DNA of 8,656 bases. Source: an uncultured Porphyromonadaceae bacterium. GTDB lineage: Bacteria; Bacteroidota; Bacteroidia; Bacteroidales; Muribaculaceae. Where the stretch lies: NCBI GenBank assembly GCA_947177595.1, contig CAMWUZ010000061.1:1-8656 (forward strand), written 5' to 3'. Both the position numbers and the translations under genes were made by a program. This document shows positions 1 through 6,028 of the stretch, piece after piece. The notes below the pieces were generated by a model. It worked only from the letters and a program-made list of their open reading frames with translations, was not told the origin of the DNA and searched no databases. Within the stretch, counting starts at the first letter, position 1. Each line of letters opens with the position of its first letter.

Positions 1-311
1 TCGAAACGACGCTGTGCTTCAGCTTCATCAAAAGCACCTTTCTTTACACCGCCCTGGAGGTGTTTCATCAACAGAACGCCTTCGTCAGACAGGATTGTAC
101 GAACGGTGTCGGTGGGTTGTGCACCGGTGTTAACCCAATACAAAGCACGCTCGAAATTGAGAGTAACTGTAGCAGGATTAGTGTTCGGATTATAAGAACC
201 TATCCTTTCAATAAACTTACCATCTCGTGGTGCCCTGCTATCGGCGATAACAATAGGATAGAACGCATAGTTTTTACGACCATGACGTTGCAGTCTAATT
301 CTTGTTGCCAT
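1..311 (-). CDS. rpsP: 30S ribosomal protein S16, N-terminal 103 residues (3' end outside window)
   Basis: S16 is a small-subunit ribosomal protein that binds 16S rRNA and is needed for 30S assembly. The translation starts MATRIRLQRHGRKNYAFYPI, the classic S16 opening, and continues with the family motifs IVIADSRAPRDGKFIERIGSYNP and LNFERALYWVNTGAQPTDTV. It then runs to the window edge after 'LLMKHLQGGVKKGAFDEAEAQRRF'-like sequence, read here in shorter blocks. Bacteroidota S16 proteins commonly carry a C-terminal extension, which would lie beyond position 1. The ATG at 309-311 is the only sensible start, since it gives the conserved N-terminus, and a -7 promoter box lies about 45 bp upstream. 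The gene is probably transcribed separately from the TlpA-like gene upstream, because 151 bp and a promoter-like box lie between them. The identification is secure. Confidence 0.97.
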   Translation of the reverse strand, partial: MATRIRLQRHGRKNYAFYPIVIADSRAPRDGKFIERIGSYNPNTNPATVTLNFERALYWVNTGAQPTDTVRTILSDEGVLLMKHLQGGVKKGAFDEAEAQRRF

Positions 312-356
312 TAAAAAATTTGTTTAAGTTTTTGGTTTTGTATTGTTTTGCGGGCA

Positions 357-364
357 CAAAGGTA
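357..364 (-). promoter_or_regulatory. Bacteroidota -7 promoter box for rpsP
   Basis: On the minus strand this reads TACCTTTG, an exact match to the TAnnTTTG -7 consensus of Bacteroidota primary-sigma promoters. Transcription would begin roughly at 350 and give a leader of about 40 nt before the rpsP ATG. I find no convincing TTTG -33 element at the usual spacing. The rest of the 312-462 gap holds no gene that I can see. Confidence 0.6.
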
Positions 365-462
365 GTGATTTTTTCTCATACCACCTTCTGATACCGACTT
401 TTTTTACTGAAAACAGCAGAAATTTGCATTATTCCTCAAAAATAACCGGCATCTTCATAGCC

Positions 463-774
463 TCACCTCATTAATTCTTCCAGTTTTTCCTTCAGGGGAG
501 AAAAATCCTCACTTTCGGCAAGAAAACTATCAAGAAGGGTTATAGTGCCATCGGGAGCAACAAAAGCGTATTGAGGAATCCACATCGAGGAATTATGTCC
601 GAAAGTATCGTATAGATCCATCTTTACAACAGGATTCATAAGCAGGTGATCACCTATAAGGTTATTGAGTAATACGATATTCCGCCATTTATTTTCAATG
701 TCGTTTTGCTCGTCAATTGAAATATACAATAACTGAATCCCTTTCTCAGCCGCATACTTCTGTACAGGTTCCAC
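463..774 (-). pseudogene. Thioredoxin-fold C-terminal remnant downstream of the amber codon
   Basis: A GTG at 772-774 could in principle restart translation and give 103 residues in the same frame as the upstream part. That product would begin after the WCRPC motif and so lack both catalytic cysteines, keeping only the cis-Pro loop (IPQYAFVAPDG) and the last helices. It is therefore better seen as the broken-off end of the TlpA-like gene than as a gene in its own right. No promoter or clear ribosome binding site supports an independent start. Confidence 0.5.
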
Positions 775-834
775 ATGAGTGAAACTTTGGAGACAGGGTC
801 TGCACCATGTAGCCCAAAGATCAATAAGAACAGG

Positions 835-1920
835 CTAACCCTTATATGGTGCAAGAATATCTGCAACTGTAGCGATTTCCGAATTATCCCTGAAATTGAT
901 ACCCTCCCTTTCAGGCGGATTATTGAAAGCTATGTTACGCGACGCCTGCTCGTCAAGCAACGGAATCAATGAACTATTGGGATATTTATCCTTAAACTGA
1001 TTAGTAAGAGCAATCGCTCCGGGATTGTATAATCCTCTATGACCGTCCTCCAACAACAATGTGCCAAGAGCGGCTTCTGTAGCTTTTCCACTAAAAACAG
1101 AGTCACAATATTCTGCCTGAAGGAGTAAAAACTCATTGCCGGAAAGTTGTTTTAAAGAATCACCTTTATCCACATATAACATATTTTCGACAAGCATCTT
1201 CCAATAAGGGAACAACCCGGATGACGGCGTTGACACATTTATATTCTTAATAAGTTCCTTGTATGTTTTATCCCATTCTTCATTGCCTGCGAAGTGACTA
1301 TATTTGGTAATAAATATAATATCCCTGTAAAACTTTGCCATACCGTTATAAGCATTCAACAACCAAGGAGATGCATTTTTATAGCGGGTATTTATACTAT
1401 CAGTATAGTTATCAAATTTTCCAAGTACCGCAGCAGGGATGGAGTCAGGTGCAAGATTCAGTTCATCCGGCACTATACCGGGTGCGATTAAAGAGAAGTA
1501 TATATTGGAAAGGTTTTTCGTATCTTCTGCAAGATTAAAGTTTTCCACTCCACCCGCCTCTGGATTTATCTGAAACGCTTCTTTAGCCAAAGGATCAATC
1601 ACAAGCTCTGCGGTACCGGACATAAGAAACATACTTTGAGAAAGATCGGGTAATTTTTTCGCAGGATCTTTTGCCTTTACAAAAATATATTCAACACCGT
1701 CTGTCGGGAGATATATTGTAAAAGTACTGTCAGAATCCAGAACGACAGGATTACTTTCATTTACATAAACACCGTTATATGAACGGAAATAACTCAACTC
1801 TCTTCCTCCAAGATTCTTGACTGACACTTTCAGTACAGCTTCATTCTTTCCGGAAGCAGAAACGCAGAAAGGTAAAGCGACATACAACAGTAATGACGTG
1901 ATTGTAGTTCGTAATAACAT
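835..1920 (-). CDS. N-terminal product of the interrupted TlpA-like gene (361 aa)
   Basis: This is what ordinary termination at the TAG would produce: a signal peptide followed by about 340 residues of an exported, soluble-looking domain, ending ...ADILAPYKG. It contains none of the thioredoxin active-site residues. The region from about residue 25 to 125 (VLKVSVKNLGGRELSYFRSY, later SGTAELVIDPLAKEAF) looks like a beta-rich DUF4369-type domain and is followed by a mostly helical segment. I infer that domain label from pattern only. Whether the fragment is stable or useful by itself cannot be judged from sequence. Confidence 0.6.
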   Translation of the reverse strand: MLLRTTITSLLLYVALPFCVSASGKNEAVLKVSVKNLGGRELSYFRSYNGVYVNESNPVVLDSDSTFTIYLPTDGVEYIFVKAKDPAKKLPDLSQSMFLMSGTAELVIDPLAKEAFQINPEAGGVENFNLAEDTKNLSNIYFSLIAPGIVPDELNLAPDSIPAAVLGKFDNYTDSINTRYKNASPWLLNAYNGMAKFYRDIIFITKYSHFAGNEEWDKTYKELIKNINVSTPSSGLFPYWKMLVENMLYVDKGDSLKQLSGNEFLLLQAEYCDSVFSGKATEAALGTLLLEDGHRGLYNPGAIALTNQFKDKYPNSSLIPLLDEQASRNIAFNNPPEREGINFRDNSEIATVADILAPYKG

Positions 1921-1948
1921 AGTTATTTTGATTTTTTGAATTTGCCGC

Positions 1949-1977
1949 CAAATATATGTTTTTTTTAATACAGCCAA
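1949..1977 (-). promoter_or_regulatory. Promoter of the TlpA-like gene (TTG-N18-TATATTTG)
   Basis: On the minus strand TATATTTG (1956-1949) matches the Bacteroidota -7 consensus TAnnTTTG. A TTG at 1977-1975 sits 18 nt upstream, close to the usual -33 position. The predicted transcript starts near 1942 and leaves a leader of about 20 nt before the ATG at 1920. This fixes the start codon, since an in-frame ATG at 1977 lies upstream of the predicted transcription start. It also suggests that the TlpA-like gene is expressed apart from the murU-like gene 66 bp upstream. Confidence 0.6.
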
Positions 1978-1986
1978 TTTATTTTA

Positions 1987-2724
1987 TTAAAAAAATGACT
2001 CTGATGCTTTTAGCAAATTCTCAGGCTTACCGATATCAAACCAACGGTAATCTTCACCCGGCATATATCCTCTTATATTCAGGTGTGCCGCATTCGCAGC
2101 ATAAAAAGGAGTCGTTGAAAATATCGGTCCATGCTCCCCGGCATATTTACTCAAATGTGTAAAGAGCGACGGATTCACCACCGAAACTCCCCCGAAAGCA
2201 AGACTCCTTAAATCATATGTGTCAAGTCCCGGCGGGATAGTCTTATCCGTACCTTTTTTTGCCCAACCTTTTAGCCTTAACGAGTCATCGTACACGAAAG
2301 TTCTGCTACTGAACCTATCCTGAGCAAGAAGAGTAACATCAGCGCGGCTACTGACATGAGCTTCAACCATCTCCTTTAAAGAGAAATCCGTGAGGATATC
2401 GGCATTATGCACTATTATCGGTTCCTCGCCCATAAGATAGCCGGATGCCGCAAGTAATCCCCCACCGGTATCTAGAAGAACATCCGACTCGTCACTGATA
2501 TTGATATTCAGTCCAAAATTATTGTTTGCGTATAGATAATCCCGGATCATATGAGCAAAATGGTGTACATTGACAACCACCTCTTTCACACCGGCTTCTT
2601 TGATTTTTAATAAAACTCTGCCGAGCATGGGCATTCCGCACACCTCCACCAAGGCTTTAGGTTTATTATCTGTAAGCGGTTTAAGCCTTGTGCCGAGTCC
2701 CGCGGCAAAAATCATAGCTTTCAT
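1987..2724 (-). CDS. MurU-like sugar-1-phosphate nucleotidyltransferase
   Basis: This 245-residue protein belongs to the nucleotidyltransferase family of MurU, RmlA and HddC, cytoplasmic enzymes that join a sugar-1-phosphate to an NTP and release pyrophosphate. The N-terminal nucleotide-binding signature AAGLGTRLKPLT..KPKALVEV spans residues 7-28. LLDTGGGL (83-90) is the base/sugar-binding loop. HNADIL (106-111) carries the metal-binding Asp109, and WFDIGKPE (228-235) carries the second acidic residue, Asp230. The length fits the short MurU type, without the C-terminal beta-helix of GlmU. The gene starts 9 bp after the stop of an AmgK-like kinase and in the same frame. In the AmgK-MurU salvage route this enzyme would make UDP-MurNAc from MurNAc-1-phosphate, but another sugar is possible. 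The ATG at 2724 is preceded by a purine-rich AGGAAAAG that overlaps the kinase stop. The family is certain; the substrate is inferred. Confidence 0.82.
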   Translation of the reverse strand: MKAMIFAAGLGTRLKPLTDNKPKALVEVCGMPMLGRVLLKIKEAGVKEVVVNVHHFAHMIRDYLYANNNFGLNINISDESDVLLDTGGGLLAASGYLMGEEPIIVHNADILTDFSLKEMVEAHVSSRADVTLLAQDRFSSRTFVYDDSLRLKGWAKKGTDKTIPPGLDTYDLRSLAFGGVSVVNPSLFTHLSKYAGEHGPIFSTTPFYAANAAHLNIRGYMPGEDYRWFDIGKPENLLKASESFF

Positions 2725-2733
2725 TATCTTTTC

Positions 2734-4152
2734 CTATATAGTTTCGCTGATTTTTCTTTCGCGGTGAATCAGATGCACCTCTATGCCGAAACGCTCTTTT
2801 ATATGTGCGGCGGTACACTCTGCGCAATATACCGAACGATGTCTGCCACCGGTACATCCGAAGAAAACATTCAGAGATGTGAATCCACGAGCCATATAAC
2901 GTTCGACAGAATAATCGACCATACTCCAAGCCGCCGAGAGAAAGTTCTTGACCTCTCCCCTTTCTTCAAGAAACTTTATGACAGGTTCATCTCTGCCTGT
3001 CAGTTGCTTATATTCGTCATATCTTCCGGGATTATGCAATGCTCTGCAGTCAAATACAAATCCTCCGCCGTTACCGCTTTTATCCTCCGGCATCCCCATC
3101 TTGTATGAGAAACTGCCAACTGTAACAATGAGCCTACCTGACTGAGGCTCATTTTTGCCGAAAGACTTACATGAGACCAATCTCTCTACAACTTTGCGCA
3201 GATGCGGCAAATCCGGGAAACCGCTGTCCAGCAGTTCCCTTAGATTATCCAGAGCCGCAGGAATACTTTTTATGAAATGCTCTTTTTTCTTCACCAATCC
3301 TAAAAAACCATACGCTCCGAGAACCTGAAGGGTACGAAGCAGTATGAATAGCGGTAACTGCGAAATAAGCTGAGATTTAGAGGATTCGAGAACAGGTGCA
3401 GAAGAAATATAATGATTGAAGAGATGATTTTTCAAATCGGTGGGAAAAGCCGCACGAGCTTGCCATAGAAACGACACCACATCATATAATCCGCACCCCT
3501 TACGCGCTCCCTGAAAATCTATGAAAACGGGCTGAACTCCATCTTTCAGCATAACATTTCTGCTCTGACAATCACGCAAAATGATAGAATCCATTCCACA
3601 TGATTCAAGCATATTGACAAACTTCTCAAAGTCATTTTCAAGAAGTTCCTCATCAAATTCTATTCCAGCCGGTTTAAGAAATGAATATTTGAAATAATTC
3701 AGGTCCCAGACTATTGCCCGACGGTTCATCTCCGGTGTGGGATAGCACTTCGCGAAATCAAAACCGGAGAAACCGGCGGTATGGAATTGAGCGAGTTTTG
3801 TCATCACATTTTCCAGAATAGAAATGTGAGCAGGCGTATATTCTCCTGATTTTCTGCAATCTTCAAGACGTTCAAACAGTGAAACCGAGCCGACATCAGA
3901 TTGCAGATAAGTCATATTATCCTTGCTTAAAGCTAGAACTTCCGGTACAGGCAAACCCATCTTTGCAAACTCGCGTGACATATAAATGAACGCTTTGTTT
4001 TCCTGCTCAGACACACCTATTGTTCCTACACAGCAGAAAGAACTACCGATCAACCGAAAATATCGGCGTTCTGAACCAGCCCCTGCTATAGGAACTATAG
4101 AATCGGGATTATTGCCTGTAACAGCCTTGAATAAATCGCTCAACTCTTGCAT
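2734..4152 (-). CDS. AmgK-like amino-sugar kinase fused to a RapZ C-terminal domain
   Basis: The protein has 472 residues and two parts. Residues about 1-310 form an aminoglycoside-phosphotransferase-type kinase closest to AmgK, the anomeric MurNAc/GlcNAc kinase. Seen here are AGAGSERRYFRL (23-34), the catalytic loop ILRDCQSRNVML (191-202; Asp194, Asn199) and IDFQGAR (211-217; metal-binding Asp212). Residues about 338-472 match the C-terminal domain of RapZ: FSYKMGMP (348-355), FVFDCRALHNPGR (365-377), TGRDEPVIKFLE (385-396) and GCTGGRHRSVY (432-442). In E. coli RapZ this domain senses glucosamine-6-phosphate. RapZ's own N-terminal P-loop domain is absent, its place being taken by the kinase. 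The HRD histidine of the kinase loop is Leu193-type (LRD). A GTG at 4173 would add seven residues but overlaps the -7 box at 4173-4180, so I choose the ATG at 4152. The gene ends in TAG and is followed by the murU-like gene. Dual function is inferred. Confidence 0.82.
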   Translation of the reverse strand: MQELSDLFKAVTGNNPDSIVPIAGAGSERRYFRLIGSSFCCVGTIGVSEQENKAFIYMSREFAKMGLPVPEVLALSKDNMTYLQSDVGSVSLFERLEDCRKSGEYTPAHISILENVMTKLAQFHTAGFSGFDFAKCYPTPEMNRRAIVWDLNYFKYSFLKPAGIEFDEELLENDFEKFVNMLESCGMDSIILRDCQSRNVMLKDGVQPVFIDFQGARKGCGLYDVVSFLWQARAAFPTDLKNHLFNHYISSAPVLESSKSQLISQLPLFILLRTLQVLGAYGFLGLVKKKEHFIKSIPAALDNLRELLDSGFPDLPHLRKVVERLVSCKSFGKNEPQSGRLIVTVGSFSYKMGMPEDKSGNGGGFVFDCRALHNPGRYDEYKQLTGRDEPVIKFLEERGEVKNFLSAAWSMVDYSVERYMARGFTSLNVFFGCTGGRHRSVYCAECTAAHIKERFGIEVHLIHRERKISETI

Positions 4153-4172
4153 AAAACTGTGCTTATTTATCA

Positions 4173-4180
4173 CAAAGATA
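4173..4180 (-). promoter_or_regulatory. Bacteroidota -7 promoter box for the kinase-murU unit
   Basis: On the minus strand this reads TATCTTTG, a full match to TAnnTTTG. Transcription should start near 4166, leaving a short leader of about 14 nt before the ATG at 4152. No good -33 element is seen at normal spacing; the nearest TTG is 24 nt upstream of the box. The box rules out the GTG at 4171-4173 as start codon. Confidence 0.6.
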
Positions 4181-4233
4181 TATTAATTATTTATTTTTTT
4201 TGCGCAATGTCACACTCTTTGCACTCATTTTAT

Positions 4234-4241
4234 TACTTTTG
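4234..4241 (+). promoter_or_regulatory. Bacteroidota -7 promoter box for aroE-yeiH-comEC
   Basis: TACTTTTG matches the TAnnTTTG consensus on the plus strand. The predicted start near 4248 gives a leader of about 20 nt to the aroE ATG at 4268. A TTTG at 4218-4221 lies upstream but only 12 nt from the box, which is shorter than usual for a -33 element. This promoter faces away from the kinase promoter in the same 115-bp gap. Confidence 0.55.
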
Positions 4242-4267
4242 CGCGTTAATAACATAAACCAATCCTT

Positions 4268-5023
4268 ATGCTCAAACAGCCTGAACGACTCTACGGACTC
4301 ATTGGTTACCCTCTCGGACATTCCTTTTCTCAGGACTTTTTCAATAAAAAGTTTGACTCCGAAGGAATAGATGCCAGATATATGAATTTTGAAATAGAGG
4401 ATATCGGAGAGTTAATGGAGGTTGTAGCTCAATATCCGAACCTCAGAGGGTTGAATGTTACAATTCCTTACAAGGAGCAGGTGATACCCTACATGGATGA
4501 GATGGATGAAAATGCTGCAAAGATCGGTGCCGTGAATGTCATTAAATTTATCGGCAAAGGATCGTCTCTGAAATTAAAAGGATATAATTCAGATGTTATC
4601 GGCTTTACCGACTCTATAGCACCACTCATTAACGACCAACGCCACAAGGCGCTGATTCTGGGAACCGGAGGTGCGGCAAAAGCGGTGAACTGCGGACTGC
4701 AGAACTTGGGTGTGGAGACAATTTTTGTATCACGCCGCGAACGCCCCTGCGGACTCACATATTCTGCGCTCACTCCGGAAATCATGGCAGAGCACAAAAT
4801 CATTGTGAACACTACTCCTCTTGGAATGTATCCCCACATAGATGAATGCCCCGATATTCCATACGATTGTCTCACACCGGAGCATCTTTGCTATGATCTT
4901 CTGTATAATCCTGATGTTACTCTATTTATGCGGAAAGCGGCGGAATTTGGAGCCGAGACAAAAAACGGTCTGGAAATGCTTCTGCTGCAGGCATTCGCGG
5001 CATGGCAGATCTGGAATGACTGA
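4268..5023 (+). CDS. aroE: Shikimate dehydrogenase
   Basis: AroE catalyses the NADPH-dependent reduction of 3-dehydroshikimate to shikimate in the cytoplasm, on the way to chorismate, aromatic amino acids and folate. The 251-residue protein shows the family in full. GYPLGHSFSQ (13-22) carries the shikimate-binding serines, NVTIPYKE (63-70) the catalytic Lys69, and YNSDVIGF (106-113) the paired Asp109. GTGGAAKA (132-139) is the dinucleotide loop and SRR (155-157) the NADP-phosphate-binding segment. NTTPLGM (181-187), YDLLYNP (209-215) and NGLEMLLLQA (233-242) complete the set. It is slightly shorter than typical AroE (about 270 residues), which is common in Bacteroidota. It is first in a tight unit with the transporter 20 bp downstream. 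No clear Shine-Dalgarno precedes the ATG. The identification is secure. Confidence 0.95.
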   Translation: MLKQPERLYGLIGYPLGHSFSQDFFNKKFDSEGIDARYMNFEIEDIGELMEVVAQYPNLRGLNVTIPYKEQVIPYMDEMDENAAKIGAVNVIKFIGKGSSLKLKGYNSDVIGFTDSIAPLINDQRHKALILGTGGAAKAVNCGLQNLGVETIFVSRRERPCGLTYSALTPEIMAEHKIIVNTTPLGMYPHIDECPDIPYDCLTPEHLCYDLLYNPDVTLFMRKAAEFGAETKNGLEMLLLQAFAAWQIWND

Positions 5024-5043
5024 TATCAGAAAATAATCAAGAA

Positions 5044-6018
5044 ATGAAAGATAACTTTTCTCAAAAAATGAATTCCGCATCAAAGATCGTTTATATCTCT
5101 TTGATTGCCATTTGCCTATTCCCGTTTGACAAATTAGGGATGAAACAGTATGTCACTCCGGCTGTCGCACTTTTTATCGGACTTATATATGCGCTGCTTT
5201 TTGAGTGCCCTTATCCGACATTCAATAAAAAGACTTCAAAATACCTTCTGCAAGTATCGGTAGTTGGTCTTGGATTCGGCATGAATGTTACCGAATCACT
5301 GAAAAGCGGCAGTGAAGGCATGATGTTTACCATAGCCTCTGTTTTCGGAGTTATGTTTTTGGGAATCCTGTTCGGTTATTGGCTTCACATCAACCGCAAG
5401 ACAGCTTATCTCATATCCTCAGGCACAGCAATTTGCGGTGGTAGTGCAATCGCGGCAGTAGGGCCGGTGCTCAAAGCCAACAGTCATGAGATGGCGGTTT
5501 CTCTGGGAGTTATCTTTATCCTCAATGCCATAGCCCTATTTATCTTCCCACCCATCGGCAGATTTTTTGAAATGAGTGACGCACAGTTCGGCACTTGGGC
5601 TGCGATAGCGATTCATGACACATCATCTGTTGTGGGAGCGGGCGAAGTATACGGACCGGAAGCGCTGAAACTCGCTACATTAATCAAACTCACACGCGCA
5701 CTGTGGATTATTCCGCTGGCGTTTGTAACCATGATTATTTTCCGTGACAAAACCGCCAAGATTTCCATACCCTGGTTTATCTTCCTCTTCGTCGCCGCAA
5801 TGATTGTCAACACATACTGCGGTCTTCCGGAAGCATTCTGCGAATGGTGTGTATGGCTTGCCAAAAAAGGTCTTGTGCTCACACTGTTTCTTATCGGTGC
5901 ATCTCTTTCATTAAAGACAATCAAAGCTGTGGGCGTAAAACCGCTTTTGCTTGCCATACTTCTGTGGATTGTTATCGGAGTAAGCAGTTTCTTTGTTGTC
6001 CGTGCAACAATAGTGTAA
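5044..6018 (+). CDS. YeiH-family (UPF0324) inner-membrane transporter, putative sulfate exporter
   Basis: This 324-residue membrane protein belongs to the YeiH/UPF0324 family (Pfam Cons_hypoth698), usually named 'putative sulfate exporter'; its true substrate is not established. About ten hydrophobic segments can be seen, roughly at 14-30, 36-53, 68-82, 93-113, 122-142, 148-169, 181-198, 220-233, 241-259, 270-289 and 298-318, two of which may be re-entrant. The conserved family blocks are SSGTAICGGSAIAA (125-138), AIHDTSSVVGAG (189-200) and KLTRALWIIPLA (215-226). The glycine- and serine-rich first and second blocks resemble helix-break elements of secondary transporters. The gene lies 20 bp after aroE and 10 bp before comEC, so it is probably co-transcribed with both. 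I see no pathway link to either neighbour. The family call is firm and the substrate is unknown. Confidence 0.9.
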   Translation: MKDNFSQKMNSASKIVYISLIAICLFPFDKLGMKQYVTPAVALFIGLIYALLFECPYPTFNKKTSKYLLQVSVVGLGFGMNVTESLKSGSEGMMFTIASVFGVMFLGILFGYWLHINRKTAYLISSGTAICGGSAIAAVGPVLKANSHEMAVSLGVIFILNAIALFIFPPIGRFFEMSDAQFGTWAAIAIHDTSSVVGAGEVYGPEALKLATLIKLTRALWIIPLAFVTMIIFRDKTAKISIPWFIFLFVAAMIVNTYCGLPEAFCEWCVWLAKKGLVLTLFLIGASLSLKTIKAVGVKPLLLAILLWIVIGVSSFFVVRATIV

Positions 6019-6028
6019 CTCACGGGCT

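Larger units (their letters stand above)
463..1920 (-). pseudogene. Secreted TlpA/thioredoxin-like protein interrupted by an in-frame amber codon
   Basis: Read through the TAG at 835-837, this frame encodes 485 positions with no other lesion. Residues 1-22 (MLLRTTITSLLLYVALPFCVSA) form a signal peptide. A Bacteroidota-type N-terminal region, resembling the extracytoplasmic domains found ahead of TlpA modules, fills about 23-340. A thioredoxin fold fills about 345-485, with WATWCRPC (Cys373, Cys376) and a cis-Pro loop (SSMWIPQYAF, Pro449). Such proteins act as periplasmic thiol-disulfide reductases or oxidases. Codon 362 is TAG where relatives usually have Lys or a similar residue in 'YKGKPVLIDFWA'. 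Conventional translation therefore yields a 361-residue product without the redox centre. An upstream in-frame ATG at 1977 is rejected as the start because the promoter box at 1949-1956 would lie inside the gene; the ATG at 1920 begins the signal peptide. The gene could be a recent nonsense allele, an assembly error, or read through. The substrate is unknown. Confidence 0.8.

Noticed and set aside
60..314. Open frame of 84 codons on the plus strand
   Set aside because: It lies antisense to rpsP, whose S16 motifs are unmistakable, and has no recognisable domain.
361..382. Imperfect inverted repeat (GGTA...TACC with a bulge) next to the rpsP promoter
   Set aside because: Only about seven pairs with a bulge in AT-rich sequence, with no poly-T tract in the right direction; not distinguishable from chance.
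1921..1977. N-terminal extension of the TlpA-like protein from the ATG at 1977
   Set aside because: The 19 extra residues would precede a normal signal peptide, and the stretch contains the likely promoter (TTG-N18-TATATTTG).
2764..3108. 114-codon plus-strand open frame within the kinase gene
   Set aside because: Antisense to the RapZ-C domain, whose motifs are clear; no recognisable protein family.
4153..4173. GTG start adding seven residues to the kinase
   Set aside because: The GTG overlaps the TATCTTTG box, so it would lie upstream of the expected transcription start.
4489..4875. 128-codon open frame on the minus strand inside aroE
   Set aside because: Shadow of aroE, which has complete catalytic and cofactor motifs; no domain or promoter supports it.
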